From: Planctomycetaceae bacterium
Lineage (GTDB): Bacteria > Planctomycetota > Planctomycetia > Planctomycetales > Planctomycetaceae
Reading direction: 5' to 3'
Assembly (NCBI GenBank): GCA_015487825.1
Contig: WFOZ01000931.1
Coordinates: 1 to 11,379, forward strand
Length of the DNA: 11,379 nt
The translations under genes and the position numbers were made by a program. Positions within the stretch are counted from its first letter, which is position 1. Every line of letters starts with the position of its first letter. This document shows positions 1-7,938 of the stretch, in pieces. A model generated the notes under the pieces. The model ran no database searches. It saw nothing but the letters and a program-made list of their open reading frames with translations, and had not been told where the DNA came from.

Positions 1-119
1 CAGCAATGTCACCTGAAATGTCTGCTAACCAGGGGAGTTCAGGAGGTGCGCCTGCACCATTTGGTGGAATAAATTCCGGAGCTGGTGATGCACCATCAGC
101 AGCAATGTCACCCGAAATG
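1..119 (+). repeat. Imperfect 33-codon repeat in the protease N-terminus (two visible copies of its first part)
   Basis: The first 20 bases recur at 100-119 with one mismatch (t13 becomes c112), 99 bases apart, which is exactly 33 codons. Each copy encodes AMSPEM followed by a Gly/Pro-rich stretch that has diverged. The first copy touches the window edge, so more units probably lie upstream. Confidence 0.7.
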
Positions 120-1454
120 GCAAACCCGGGCTTGGGAGGAGGGGCAACTGTTCCGGGAGGAGCAACTGTTCCGGGCGGAGAAGGCCTTGCCGGACTTTCT
201 AATCCCGACGGCTCAGGGATTTCTTCCAGTGGTGGCAGTGGCGTCACCGGGAAGGCGGATCCATTATTTCTCGCTGAACTGGAGAAAATAGAAGTTTCTG
301 AAGACGACCTGAAGCTCCCCGATTTAATTGAACGGGTGGAACCATCTGTAGTCCGTATTAATACTCGTAGTTCTGAAGGTTATGGAGTTGGTAGTGGGTA
401 TGTTGTTTCCAAATCGGGATTGGTCGTGACCAATTATCATGTCATCGAAGGTATTAAAGAAGCGAGTGTTGAATTCTCTGATGGATCCAAAGGAGAAGTC
501 ACCGGGTACAGGTATTTTGATCCCAACTACGATATCGCAATTATTCAGATTGAGGTCTCCGGCAAAGAACTGGTACCACTTCCTCTTGCTTCCGAAGTTC
601 CCAAGAAGGGTTCGAGTGTCGTTGCTTTTGGTGCTCCTCACGGTTTGTCATTCACAACAACTGAAGGAATAATTTCTGCAATTCGGACGCAAGACGAAAT
701 GCAGGACCAGATGGGAGTGGAACTGAAAGGGACCTGGCTTCAGACATCGACCCCCATTTCTCCAGGTAATAGTGGTGGCCCTTTGGTCAACATGCGTGGT
801 CAGGTTGTTGCAATGAACACGATGCAGATGACAATAGGCCAGAACCTGAACTTTGCCGTTTCTTCAAAGGATGTTTTGACACTTGCCAAGGCGGGGAGCG
901 GAAAAAAAGTCGTTAAACTTGATCCCAAAAAACTTAAACCGGTTAGCCGGGATATCAAACGCAAACTTGCCAAGAATATCCAGGGAACTGATCGTGGGAA
1001 CGAATTGCTTTCTAAAATTGATGAAATCTGGCTGCTGCTTGTTTACCAGAGAGCAAGCATCGATCCGACTTCTCAATTGAAAAACAGTGTCTATGCACAT
1101 GCCAAGCAGGCTATCGAAAAGGCAGGCATTCAACTTTCGTTTGGGGAACCGAGTGGTGATGCCGCAGTAATGATTGTTACTCTCAAGACTAACATGGTGC
1201 GAAAAGCTGCACCGGGAACACAGATGGTTGTTGTTGATGCATTCCTTATCCTTGAGGACCCGGAGGAAAAATCAAACAACAAATTTGTAAAAGTCTGGTC
1301 CGTCGATGAAGTCGAGATTGGTACTGTTGCACTTCAGGCAATTGCACGAGGCCTGGTTCCCAGGTCATTCGGGACCAAGCTGACCAGCTTCTTTAATAAA
1401 TTTAAGACCGCACAGTCTCGGGCCAAACGAGCTGTTAAAGCTAAAAAAGGATAA
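1..1454 (+). CDS. S1C trypsin-like serine protease, 5' end cut off by window
   Basis: This is a serine endopeptidase of the HtrA/DegP-like chymotrypsin fold, probably acting outside the cytoplasm. Counting from the first in-frame ATG (base 6), the catalytic triad is intact: His145 in TNYHVIEG, Asp176 in NYDIAII and Ser256 in PGNSGGPL. The reading frame is open to base 1 and the first 20 bases repeat at 100-119, so the true start and any signal peptide lie upstream. Residues 1-85 are low-complexity Gly/Pro/Ala/Ser/Met. The protease domain spans about 105-300. No PDZ domain follows, unlike classical DegP. Instead residues about 310-480 form an alpha/beta region I do not recognise, ending in a Lys/Arg-rich tail. 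The next gene starts 63 bases downstream on the same strand with no obvious terminator between them, so co-transcription is plausible. The protease call is firm; substrate and C-terminal role are unknown. Confidence 0.9.
   Translation, partial: AMSPEMSANQGSSGGAPAPFGGINSGAGDAPSAAMSPEMANPGLGGGATVPGGATVPGGEGLAGLSNPDGSGISSSGGSGVTGKADPLFLAELEKIEVSEDDLKLPDLIERVEPSVVRINTRSSEGYGVGSGYVVSKSGLVVTNYHVIEGIKEASVEFSDGSKGEVTGYRYFDPNYDIAIIQIEVSGKELVPLPLASEVPKKGSSVVAFGAPHGLSFTTTEGIISAIRTQDEMQDQMGVELKGTWLQTSTPISPGNSGGPLVNMRGQVVAMNTMQMTIGQNLNFAVSSKDVLTLAKAGSGKKVVKLDPKKLKPVSRDIKRKLAKNIQGTDRGNELLSKIDEIWLLLVYQRASIDPTSQLKNSVYAHAKQAIEKAGIQLSFGEPSGDAAVMIVTLKTNMVRKAAPGTQMVVVDAFLILEDPEEKSNNKFVKVWSVDEVEIGTVALQAIARGLVPRSFGTKLTSFFNKFKTAQSRAKRAVKAKKG
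141..176 (+). repeat. Two-copy 18-base tandem repeat
   Basis: Bases 141-158 and 159-176 are near-identical 18-base units. They encode GATVPG twice within the low-complexity N-terminal segment of the protease. The unit is a multiple of three, so copy-number change would keep the frame. Confidence 0.7.
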
Positions 1455-1517
1455 GACTGTTTCCCTGGTTTGAAATTTGAAATGATGAGTTCGGAAATGT
1501 GATATTGGATAGAGAAA

Positions 1518-2921
1518 ATGACTCGCTCAATTGATGATTGCTCTAAACAGCATGAAAAATCTCATCATGCCAATATTGGATTTTCATCTTTTCTTCCCGG
1601 CTCTGACTTAATTCAGGCAGGCTCGCGGCGATGGTGTCTGAAAGTTGGTCTTTCCGGAATAGCGGGGCTTTCCACTGCCACGTTCATGCAAAAACAGGCA
1701 AAAGCTGCGGCAGTTGCCGCGCAGAAAGTCCAGGCGAAATCCGTCATCCTGATCTGGCTTTCCGGAGGCCCGAGCCAGCTTGATACCTGGGATTTGAAAC
1801 CACAGGCTCCCAGGGAGATACGTGGTCCGTTTTCTCCGATCGCGACTTCAGTGAACGGTATCGAAATATGTGAGCATTTTCCGAAACAGGCGGCGATGAT
1901 GGATAAATTTGCCATCATACGTTCAATGGATGCCAGTGCCAGTAATCATACTCCAACAACTTTTCAGGCAGCCAATCCGAAGTCCCGTAGAACAAACGAT
2001 AATCGTGATGGCGGTGGCTATCCTTCTATGGGAGCCGTTGCAGCAAAATTTCGTGGTCCCAATGTAACGGGCATGCCAGCCAATGTCGCCTTGGCAGATA
2101 GTATGGTTTCAGATATCTACGGAGCAGGACTGCTCGGGCACCGCTATGAACCGCTTGATGGAGTGAAATCTGCGGGGAAATTCGAAATGCCTAAAGGGAT
2201 CGAAATTCCCCGTCTATCTGATCGAAACGACTTGCGTCTCAAACTGGACCGATTGAAAAAACAGGCCGATAGTTCTCCCGGTTTCCTACTGCAGGAACGT
2301 TATGTTCAAGAAGCGTACAATATGGTTCTTTCGGGGAAAGTTTCCAAAGCATTCGATCTCAATAACGAACCGCAGGATGTGCGGGATAATTATGGAAGAC
2401 ATTCCTTCGGGGAGAAAACCCTTCTGGCCAGGCGATTAGTTGAAGCGGGAGTCACGTTTGTTACTCTCAGCGATGCGTGGGGGCATTGGGATCATCATGG
2501 CGATGAAGTCAGATGGGGCGGGATAGTGAAGGGCTTAAAGCCGATGCTCCCCGTTTTCGACCACGGCATCACCACGCTGATAAACGATCTGGATCAAAGA
2601 GGGTTGCTTGAAACAACTCTTGTTCTCGCGTTAGGTGAGTTTGGTAGGGGGCCGGTCCTCACAAAAACAAATGGTCGAGGTCATTGGACACCGGTCATGT
2701 CGATGCTCGTCGCTGGTGCAGGCGTGCCGGGCGGTCAGGTAATAGGAGCCTCCGACAGGCGGGGAGGGGCTATCGAAAAGCGTCGCTTAGGCCCCGGTGA
2801 TCTTGGCGCGACTGTCTTTAAAAAACTTGGCATCGATCCCTACAGTGCCTGGATTACGCCCAGCGGTCGCCCAACCCCGCTGGTTGATGGCCCGGCTGCA
2901 CCGATTGAAGAACTGGGCTGA
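1518..2921 (+). CDS. DUF1501 family protein, Tat-exported
   Basis: This belongs to DUF1501, a family abundant in planctomycetes and related to the alkaline phosphatase/sulfatase superfamily; its reaction is not established. Residues 36-42 (SRRWCLK) followed by an Ala/Gly-rich hydrophobic stretch to about 65 form a twin-arginine signal, so export of a folded protein is likely. The n-region before the arginines is unusually long at about 35 residues. Family motifs follow: SGGPSQLDTWDLKP (82-95), DAWGHWDHHGD (319-329), GEFGR (373-377) and GRGHW (386-390), rich in Asp/His that could bind metal. From memory the last motif often reads GRDHW, so this member may lack one acidic ligand. The length of 467 residues is normal and the gene looks intact. 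The usual DUF1549/DUF1553 cytochrome-like partner is not adjacent; the upstream neighbour is a protease. There is only a weak purine-rich stretch before the ATG. Confidence 0.9.
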   Translation: MTRSIDDCSKQHEKSHHANIGFSSFLPGSDLIQAGSRRWCLKVGLSGIAGLSTATFMQKQAKAAAVAAQKVQAKSVILIWLSGGPSQLDTWDLKPQAPREIRGPFSPIATSVNGIEICEHFPKQAAMMDKFAIIRSMDASASNHTPTTFQAANPKSRRTNDNRDGGGYPSMGAVAAKFRGPNVTGMPANVALADSMVSDIYGAGLLGHRYEPLDGVKSAGKFEMPKGIEIPRLSDRNDLRLKLDRLKKQADSSPGFLLQERYVQEAYNMVLSGKVSKAFDLNNEPQDVRDNYGRHSFGEKTLLARRLVEAGVTFVTLSDAWGHWDHHGDEVRWGGIVKGLKPMLPVFDHGITTLINDLDQRGLLETTLVLALGEFGRGPVLTKTNGRGHWTPVMSMLVAGAGVPGGQVIGASDRRGGAIEKRRLGPGDLGATVFKKLGIDPYSAWITPSGRPTPLVDGPAAPIEELG

Positions 2922-2932
2922 ATTTCCTATAC

Positions 2933-2951
2933 GATGGCTTTCAAAGCCGTC
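2933..2951. terminator. Short hairpin in the convergent gap, possible bidirectional terminator
   Basis: An inverted repeat gives an 8-bp stem (one G-T pair) with a 3-base loop, 11 bases after the DUF1501 stop and 78 bases beyond the stop of the opposing FG-GAP gene. No T-tract follows on either strand, so intrinsic termination is uncertain. A second weaker inverted repeat, 7 bp with a long loop, lies at 2957-2992. Position between converging genes is the main argument. Confidence 0.35.
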
Positions 2952-3029
2952 GAATCAGCCGCATTTTACCGGTTCTCTTATTGGCTGCGGCTATGTCTCG
3001 TCAGGTTCACTCAGAATTTATCCGTGGCG

Positions 3030-4916
3030 TTACTTCCCGAGATCAGATTCCTCTTCTTTGATGGTATATAGCCGATCGGGTTTAATATTTTCCAGTTGAG
3101 TCAATTTTCCACTGGGCCATTTAATGGTGAGCTGCGAAATAATTGTCTCTTGCCCCAAGCCAAATGTCACCGGTAGTTCTACCTGCGACAGATAGCTGCG
3201 TGTGGGCATCACTCGGCGAAACTGTGTCTGCTGTTTGGTTTGCAAAGTGATTGTTGCTCCGATTGCGTCACGATTTGACTGCTTACCGATCAGTTTAAAT
3301 TTAACCCAGTGGTTATCAGAAAGTTGGTCATTTTGTAACAGCCGTGGTGTTCTACCTGTTGTTGAAATCAGAATATCCAGATCGCCATCAGCATCGATAT
3401 CGGCATAGGCTGCTCCACGTCCAACAATTGCTTTCGCAAAATCGGTGCCGGTTTTTTCTGGCGGGACCTGTATGAATTCCATTGTAGAATCGGGACCACT
3501 GTTCCAGAATAACTGAGGTTGTTGTTCGTAAAACTGACTTGCCTGAACTTTATTGATATCTTCCTCCAAGTGACCATTGGCGGTAAACAGGTCGAGTCTG
3601 CCATCTAAATCACAATCGAAAAAGAACAGACCAAACGTAAGTTCCAACCGCGTCAGCGGCCCCAAACCAGAAGAAATTGCCTCATCATTGAATTGCAGAT
3701 CTTCATTGGATGAAACATATAGCGCGGTCATTTCGTTGGCAAAGTTACCAATCGCGATGCCGATTTCCTCGTTATTGCGAAAGTGACTGCTGTCCAATCC
3801 CATTGCCCCCCGAGCATTGCCTGCTGAATCATAAGCGACACCTGCAATCACTCCCGTTTCTTCAAAAGTACCGTCCCCTTTGTTTCGAAAAAGAAAATTC
3901 CGGACGGTATCGTTTGAAACAAAAATATCGAGTTGGCCATCGTTGTCATAATCATCAAAAGTAACTCCCAAAGACTTGCCCATCGGCTTATCCGTAGCGG
4001 GGTTTGTAATTTGAATGCCTGATGTTGCACTCACATCACGAAATTTTCCATTTCCTTCATTATGGTAAAGGTAAGAAAAGGCTCCTTTGAAAACCTGCGG
4101 ACGCCCGTAGGCCCGCTCTCCTCCGGTCAATTGAAAGTTCTGCGCAACATCAAATTCTCGTGTCCAGCCGAGATAGTTGCAGACGAACAGATCCAGCAGA
4201 CCATCGTTATCGTAATCGAACCAGCCACAGCCGGTACTCCAGGCATTTTTTTCGCCAGCCACTCCTGAGGTGCTGCTGACTTCTTCGAATACTCCTTTTA
4301 CATTATGAAACAAGCGATTTGTCCCCAATGCAGAAATGAAAAGATCGGTGTACCCATCGTTATCATAATCTCCACAGGCAACTCCCATGCCGTACAATAT
4401 CACATCCAGACCTCGTTGTTTTGTCTCATCCTGATACCGACCACTGCCATCATTGAGGTACAGCTTCATTGTTTTTGACGAATCTGATGCCTGTTTTTCT
4501 GATTGCCAGGTCGTGGAATTGATCAGCAGAATATCCTGATCACCATCGTTGTCGCAATCAAAAAAAGCACAACCACTTCCCATCGATTCCGGCAGCAGTT
4601 TCTCTCCTGTTGCACCGTTCTCATGGAGAAAATCTATACCGGCAGAAAGCGTGATATCGGTAAAAGGCAGCTGCGGAATGACAATCGATTCCTGATCCCT
4701 GACCGTAGGTAATTCGAGTGGGGTCACAACCGTCTCTGGTGGTTTGGCGTTCTGCTGAAAGAAATAGACCACTCCAGCAATCAGCACAATACTGCATGAA
4801 ATGATCGTTGCAGAGACCTTAAAAGCACGTCCTACATTTACATCTTCAGCGGCCTCCGCATCGTGCATGGTATCTTCAGTATCCTGATGTTCTTCCTGCT
4901 TCCCGGTAGAGTTCAT
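3030..4916 (-). CDS. Membrane-anchored FG-GAP/VCBS repeat protein with ASPIC/UnbV domain (CRTAC1-like)
   Basis: This is predicted to be an integrin-alpha-like beta-propeller on the outer face of a membrane. An acidic N-terminus (1-30) precedes a single hydrophobic segment at about 34-53, read as an uncleaved signal anchor. Six DxDxDGxxD calcium-binding loops follow at 120-128, 183-191, 234-242, 322-330, 434-442 and 506-514, all with a complete ligand pattern. Residues about 536-605, including WVKFKL and the IKWPSG segment, match the ASPIC/UnbV domain that closes CRTAC1-family proteins. There are no TPRs, CXXCH sites or catalytic motifs, so a scaffold, adhesion or partner-binding role is inferred. 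The gene starts 42 bases after the stop of the cytochrome gene on the same strand, suggesting one transcript. No Shine-Dalgarno is visible before the chosen ATG; Met17 is a possible alternative start that keeps the anchor. Confidence 0.9.
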   Translation of the reverse strand: MNSTGKQEEHQDTEDTMHDAEAAEDVNVGRAFKVSATIISCSIVLIAGVVYFFQQNAKPPETVVTPLELPTVRDQESIVIPQLPFTDITLSAGIDFLHENGATGEKLLPESMGSGCAFFDCDNDGDQDILLINSTTWQSEKQASDSSKTMKLYLNDGSGRYQDETKQRGLDVILYGMGVACGDYDNDGYTDLFISALGTNRLFHNVKGVFEEVSSTSGVAGEKNAWSTGCGWFDYDNDGLLDLFVCNYLGWTREFDVAQNFQLTGGERAYGRPQVFKGAFSYLYHNEGNGKFRDVSATSGIQITNPATDKPMGKSLGVTFDDYDNDGQLDIFVSNDTVRNFLFRNKGDGTFEETGVIAGVAYDSAGNARGAMGLDSSHFRNNEEIGIAIGNFANEMTALYVSSNEDLQFNDEAISSGLGPLTRLELTFGLFFFDCDLDGRLDLFTANGHLEEDINKVQASQFYEQQPQLFWNSGPDSTMEFIQVPPEKTGTDFAKAIVGRGAAYADIDADGDLDILISTTGRTPRLLQNDQLSDNHWVKFKLIGKQSNRDAIGATITLQTKQQTQFRRVMPTRSYLSQVELPVTFGLGQETIISQLTIKWPSGKLTQLENIKPDRLYTIKEEESDLGK

Positions 4917-4958
4917 GACGTTACTTTTATTTGAATGGAGATTAAATCTGGTTCGCGA

Positions 4959-7781
4959 TTATGGGAGTCCGGGAGAATTTTTTCGTTGCAGGGGATAGAT
5001 GACAATCGCTGCTGCAGCATGATTCGCGGCGGGGTAGCGTTTTCTGGCTGCTGAAATTGCGATATCTGCTGCATTGTCATCCGGCTTGTAAAGTGCATGC
5101 AACTTTCGATGTCTGGTTGAGAGTTTATCTTTCCCCAATTGTGCGTATAGAAGTTGCAAGTTGTAATGTGCCGTTACATTTTCCGGGTCAATCGAAAGGG
5201 TTTTCTGAAATTGTTCAACACTTTGTTCGAGGTACTCTCTCCGTTTCGCTGCGCGTGACTCTCCCCGTTGCTGTTTTGCCAGATCAAATAATGTTTCTCC
5301 GAGTTGGTTGATCACCACATAATCCAGGCTGAAGTCGAACTGCCGTTTTCGCATTTCAGGAGTCTGATCATAAATCGCACTTCTGAAATTATTTTCTGCC
5401 GCCTGTAAGTTACCCTGCTGTCGGTTGACCATGCCACTAAGCCAGGCGATTGTCCAGGCCGGTGCAGCAGGTGACTTCATGGAAGATGCCCGTTTGATTG
5501 CAGCAACGGCTTCATCCAGTTGACCTTCGCGAAAATGGACACGGGCCAGATTCAAAGGACCATCATAACGATTGGCCTGTTCGACTTTACGAAATGCATC
5601 CGCAGACTGTCTCAGTGCAGCTTTCCCCTTTTGCAACAGGCCGATGCCATAATCGTTCCATCGCTCCCATTGCGGAGTTTTGCATATCTGTTGTTTCAAT
5701 CTGGCGTTCACCCCCGCGACTGGCAGGACAACACGGTCTTCGGCAATGGTAATGATGGGAAGATTGTTGAGATAGGTCTTTCCCGGTTGAGATCCACGAA
5801 GCGGCTTGTCTCCTTTTTTCTGGCTCTGGTAGATATAGTCCATAAAAGTGGAATCGAATTTTCGATATTGTAACTTCACCGTAATTTCAATTGGCGCATC
5901 GATCTGTGCAGGTACTTCAAACTGATAGTGGATTGTCTGGGCAGTTCCCGGTCCGATCTGATGATTATATAGCGGAGTGAAAATGTCTTGAGGGTTTCTG
6001 CGATCAATACGGTTTCCATCCTTGTCAAGCAGGAAGACATTCACAAAATGTGCCCAGGGATCAACTCGCCGATTTTCATCCAGCGAACCGCTACGTCCAA
6101 TAATTTTTCCGCCACTGGAGATTGTGACATCAAGCCAGATCTGGTTTGAGTCGGTTGTACCCTGTGTAAAATGGTGGCCCATTTCTCTTAATGCTCTAAG
6201 GACCGTTTCCACCAGATAGGTTTTACCCGGCTCAAGCGTGGGCAGTCTTGGTCGCAACGGCGCCTGCAGAGGGGCATCGATTGTGTTACCCGTTTTAATT
6301 CCGAAAATATCGACACGCATTACATTATTGTTTAGAAATTTACGGTGGGCTTCAATAACATCCGGCTTGTTGCGCAGCCAAGCCAATGCCGTGTTGGCAG
6401 AAGGGAATAGGTGATCGTGAGCTTTAAGGACTTTGCTGTCATCAAAAAAATCTGTTCCGAAATCATCCGACTCGATCAACGGTAAATGGCAATCGTTACA
6501 ATTCTTTTCCGCCAGTTTCGGATAATAAAAACTGCGTACACTATGCCCGGAAATGCCGCTTAACAGAAAGGAATCGTAATGATTTTGTGCTCTTAAAAAC
6601 TTTTTGTAGTGAGTCAGACCATAAGGCAGATGCACTTTATGGCATGCCGAACAAAACTCGGTGGTTTTGTGCAACGGTTTCAAAAAAGTTTTGTTGTGCA
6701 TCGCAGGTTTTGCTTTTACCAGTTGATGATTAATCCACTGAAGTACCGGGTTTTTACTGTATGCAAACGGATAATGCAGTGGTTCCTCAATCGTATAATC
6801 GCCATTGCCTTTTACACTGTTGATATGCGTAATTGAATGACAGGCAGTGCAGGTAATGCCGGCACCTGCCGTGGGGTGATTCACATCATCGAACTGTGGA
6901 TCGTCGAAAGCACCACTGAAGAAGGGGACGGGATCGTGACACCCGGCACAAAGGCGTGAAGCCTGAATGGTATTATCGCGTTTCAACAGAACCTCTCTGG
7001 TTTCCCGAATCGATGCCAGATAGGCAGGGTTGTTGAACGAACTTAAATGATGCACACTATCTTCCCAGCTGGCATGCACATCTGCATGGCACTGTTTGCA
7101 ATAGCTGTCCATCATTAACGCCTGGGCGGAAATAAATTTTCCAGTGGATGTACGGGCTGGAGAAGGTTCAAAATATTTCAATCCTGCTTGCGGACCAGCC
7201 ACGTTCCACTGGCGAGGATCTTGCGAATGCAATGCAAACATCACCGCCATCGTTACCGCAACAGCGGTAAGATAACGCAAGCCCTGTTTCCATTTTATTC
7301 TGGGCCCCACCTGACGATGCAGCCAGTAGAGCCAAAGTACAATCAGTGGAGCAATCACATGCATCCAGTAAATAAAACTTCGCAACGAAGGAGTTTTAAG
7401 CTCGAATAGTCCGGAGATACGGATCAGCAGAATCCCGCTGATCAACAGGACCAGACTGACCGACAACAGCGCGTAACCAACATAAACAGTGCGTCGCTTT
7501 TTTCGGTATCGTGTATTCTGGAAATGAATGAAAGTAAAGGTGACAAACGGAGTCAGGAACAGAAATCCCAGCAGAATGTGAAAGAGAAACATAATCTGAT
7601 AAAAATAGTTCTGGTAAATCTGGCCGGAAAACCATTCCATTGCAGTGATACTTGCCAGGTACAGCGAATTAGCAACCAGAACTGCCACCAACGCGAGCAA
7701 CACCAGATAAAGGTAGCGTAACCGAGCACCAATTGCAGGCACATTTTGCCGCCCGGTTGTTTTAGAAGTTGAGGTATTCAT
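4959..7781 (-). CDS. Pentaheme c-type cytochrome with five-helix membrane domain and C-terminal TPRs
   Basis: This is a probable membrane electron-transfer protein. Predicted helices lie at about 21-44, 59-84, 99-121, 136-154 and 168-184. Positive-inside charges (RYRKKRR at 91-97; several Arg/Lys at 156-169) put the N-terminus inside and everything after 185 outside. Five CXXCH sites for covalent heme c are at 228-232, 278-282, 311-315, 377-381 and 428-432, surrounded by many His that could be distal ligands, as in the cytochrome c554-like group. His68 and His86 in helix 2, and His141 and His155 in helix 4, could hold two b-hemes. A beta-rich region at about 485-685 carries GHHFTQGTTDSNQIWL (535-550), resembling a conserved motif of multiheme cytochromes. 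TPR-like helices fill about 705-890. It sits between the NHL gene (157 bases upstream) and the ASPIC/UnbV gene. Electron donor and acceptor are unknown; calling the membrane part a diheme b domain is inference. Confidence 0.9.
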   Translation of the reverse strand: MNTSTSKTTGRQNVPAIGARLRYLYLVLLALVAVLVANSLYLASITAMEWFSGQIYQNYFYQIMFLFHILLGFLFLTPFVTFTFIHFQNTRYRKKRRTVYVGYALLSVSLVLLISGILLIRISGLFELKTPSLRSFIYWMHVIAPLIVLWLYWLHRQVGPRIKWKQGLRYLTAVAVTMAVMFALHSQDPRQWNVAGPQAGLKYFEPSPARTSTGKFISAQALMMDSYCKQCHADVHASWEDSVHHLSSFNNPAYLASIRETREVLLKRDNTIQASRLCAGCHDPVPFFSGAFDDPQFDDVNHPTAGAGITCTACHSITHINSVKGNGDYTIEEPLHYPFAYSKNPVLQWINHQLVKAKPAMHNKTFLKPLHKTTEFCSACHKVHLPYGLTHYKKFLRAQNHYDSFLLSGISGHSVRSFYYPKLAEKNCNDCHLPLIESDDFGTDFFDDSKVLKAHDHLFPSANTALAWLRNKPDVIEAHRKFLNNNVMRVDIFGIKTGNTIDAPLQAPLRPRLPTLEPGKTYLVETVLRALREMGHHFTQGTTDSNQIWLDVTISSGGKIIGRSGSLDENRRVDPWAHFVNVFLLDKDGNRIDRRNPQDIFTPLYNHQIGPGTAQTIHYQFEVPAQIDAPIEITVKLQYRKFDSTFMDYIYQSQKKGDKPLRGSQPGKTYLNNLPIITIAEDRVVLPVAGVNARLKQQICKTPQWERWNDYGIGLLQKGKAALRQSADAFRKVEQANRYDGPLNLARVHFREGQLDEAVAAIKRASSMKSPAAPAWTIAWLSGMVNRQQGNLQAAENNFRSAIYDQTPEMRKRQFDFSLDYVVINQLGETLFDLAKQQRGESRAAKRREYLEQSVEQFQKTLSIDPENVTAHYNLQLLYAQLGKDKLSTRHRKLHALYKPDDNAADIAISAARKRYPAANHAAAAIVIYPLQRKNSPGLP

Positions 7782-7784
7782 TGC

Positions 7785-7833
7785 TTATCAACTAATGCTT
7801 TATCAAAAATAAAATCTCAGCGACCAATATCAA
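7785..7833 (-). promoter_or_regulatory. Three same-orientation TTGATA copies upstream of the cytochrome gene
   Basis: TTGATA occurs on the minus strand at 7791-7786, 7806-7801 and 7833-7828. The first two belong to identical TTGATAA heptamers 15 bases apart. The same hexamer is duplicated upstream of the NHL gene, so these may be regulator sites; the outermost overlaps the proposed -35 box. Confidence 0.25.
7806..7833 (-). promoter_or_regulatory. Possible sigma70-type promoter for the cytochrome gene
   Basis: On the minus strand TTGATA (7833-7828) is followed after 16 bases by TATTTT (7811-7806), about 25 bases before the cytochrome ATG. The -35 match is 5 of 6 and the -10 match is 4 of 6. 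The region is AT-rich, so chance similarity is a real possibility. Confidence 0.25.
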
Positions 7834-7938
7834 TTGTGCTTCACTCAACAGTGTACTTGTACGGCCTGGTTACGGCTGCTGGAAGAATCGGTAGAGTTTT
7901 TCAGTAGAAAACCAGGTCATCCTCAATTTCGAGAGGCT

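Larger units (their letters stand above)
7782..7938. other. 157-base gap between NHL and cytochrome genes
   Basis: This gap is non-coding. It holds the TTGATA copies and possible promoter near its low-coordinate end, and a 7-bp inverted repeat (7865-7871 with 7910-7916) with a 38-base loop of doubtful meaning. It is the longest gap in the minus-strand group, so the cytochrome gene may have its own promoter. Confidence 0.6.

Noticed and set aside
6..8. ATG at base 6 as the true protease start
   Set aside because: It lies inside a repeat unit whose copy at 100-119 is internal, has no upstream sequence to judge and no signal peptide follows it.
324..641. 105-codon minus-strand open frame
   Set aside because: It is antisense to the protease catalytic domain, which has an intact triad and a continuous frame.
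5520..5873. 117-codon plus-strand open frame
   Set aside because: It lies wholly antisense to the cytochrome gene and has no recognisable domain.
7865..7916. Inverted repeat CCTGGTT/AACCAGG as a terminator or riboswitch
   Set aside because: The stem is only 7 bp with a 38-base loop, lacks a T-tract and matches no RNA family I recognise.
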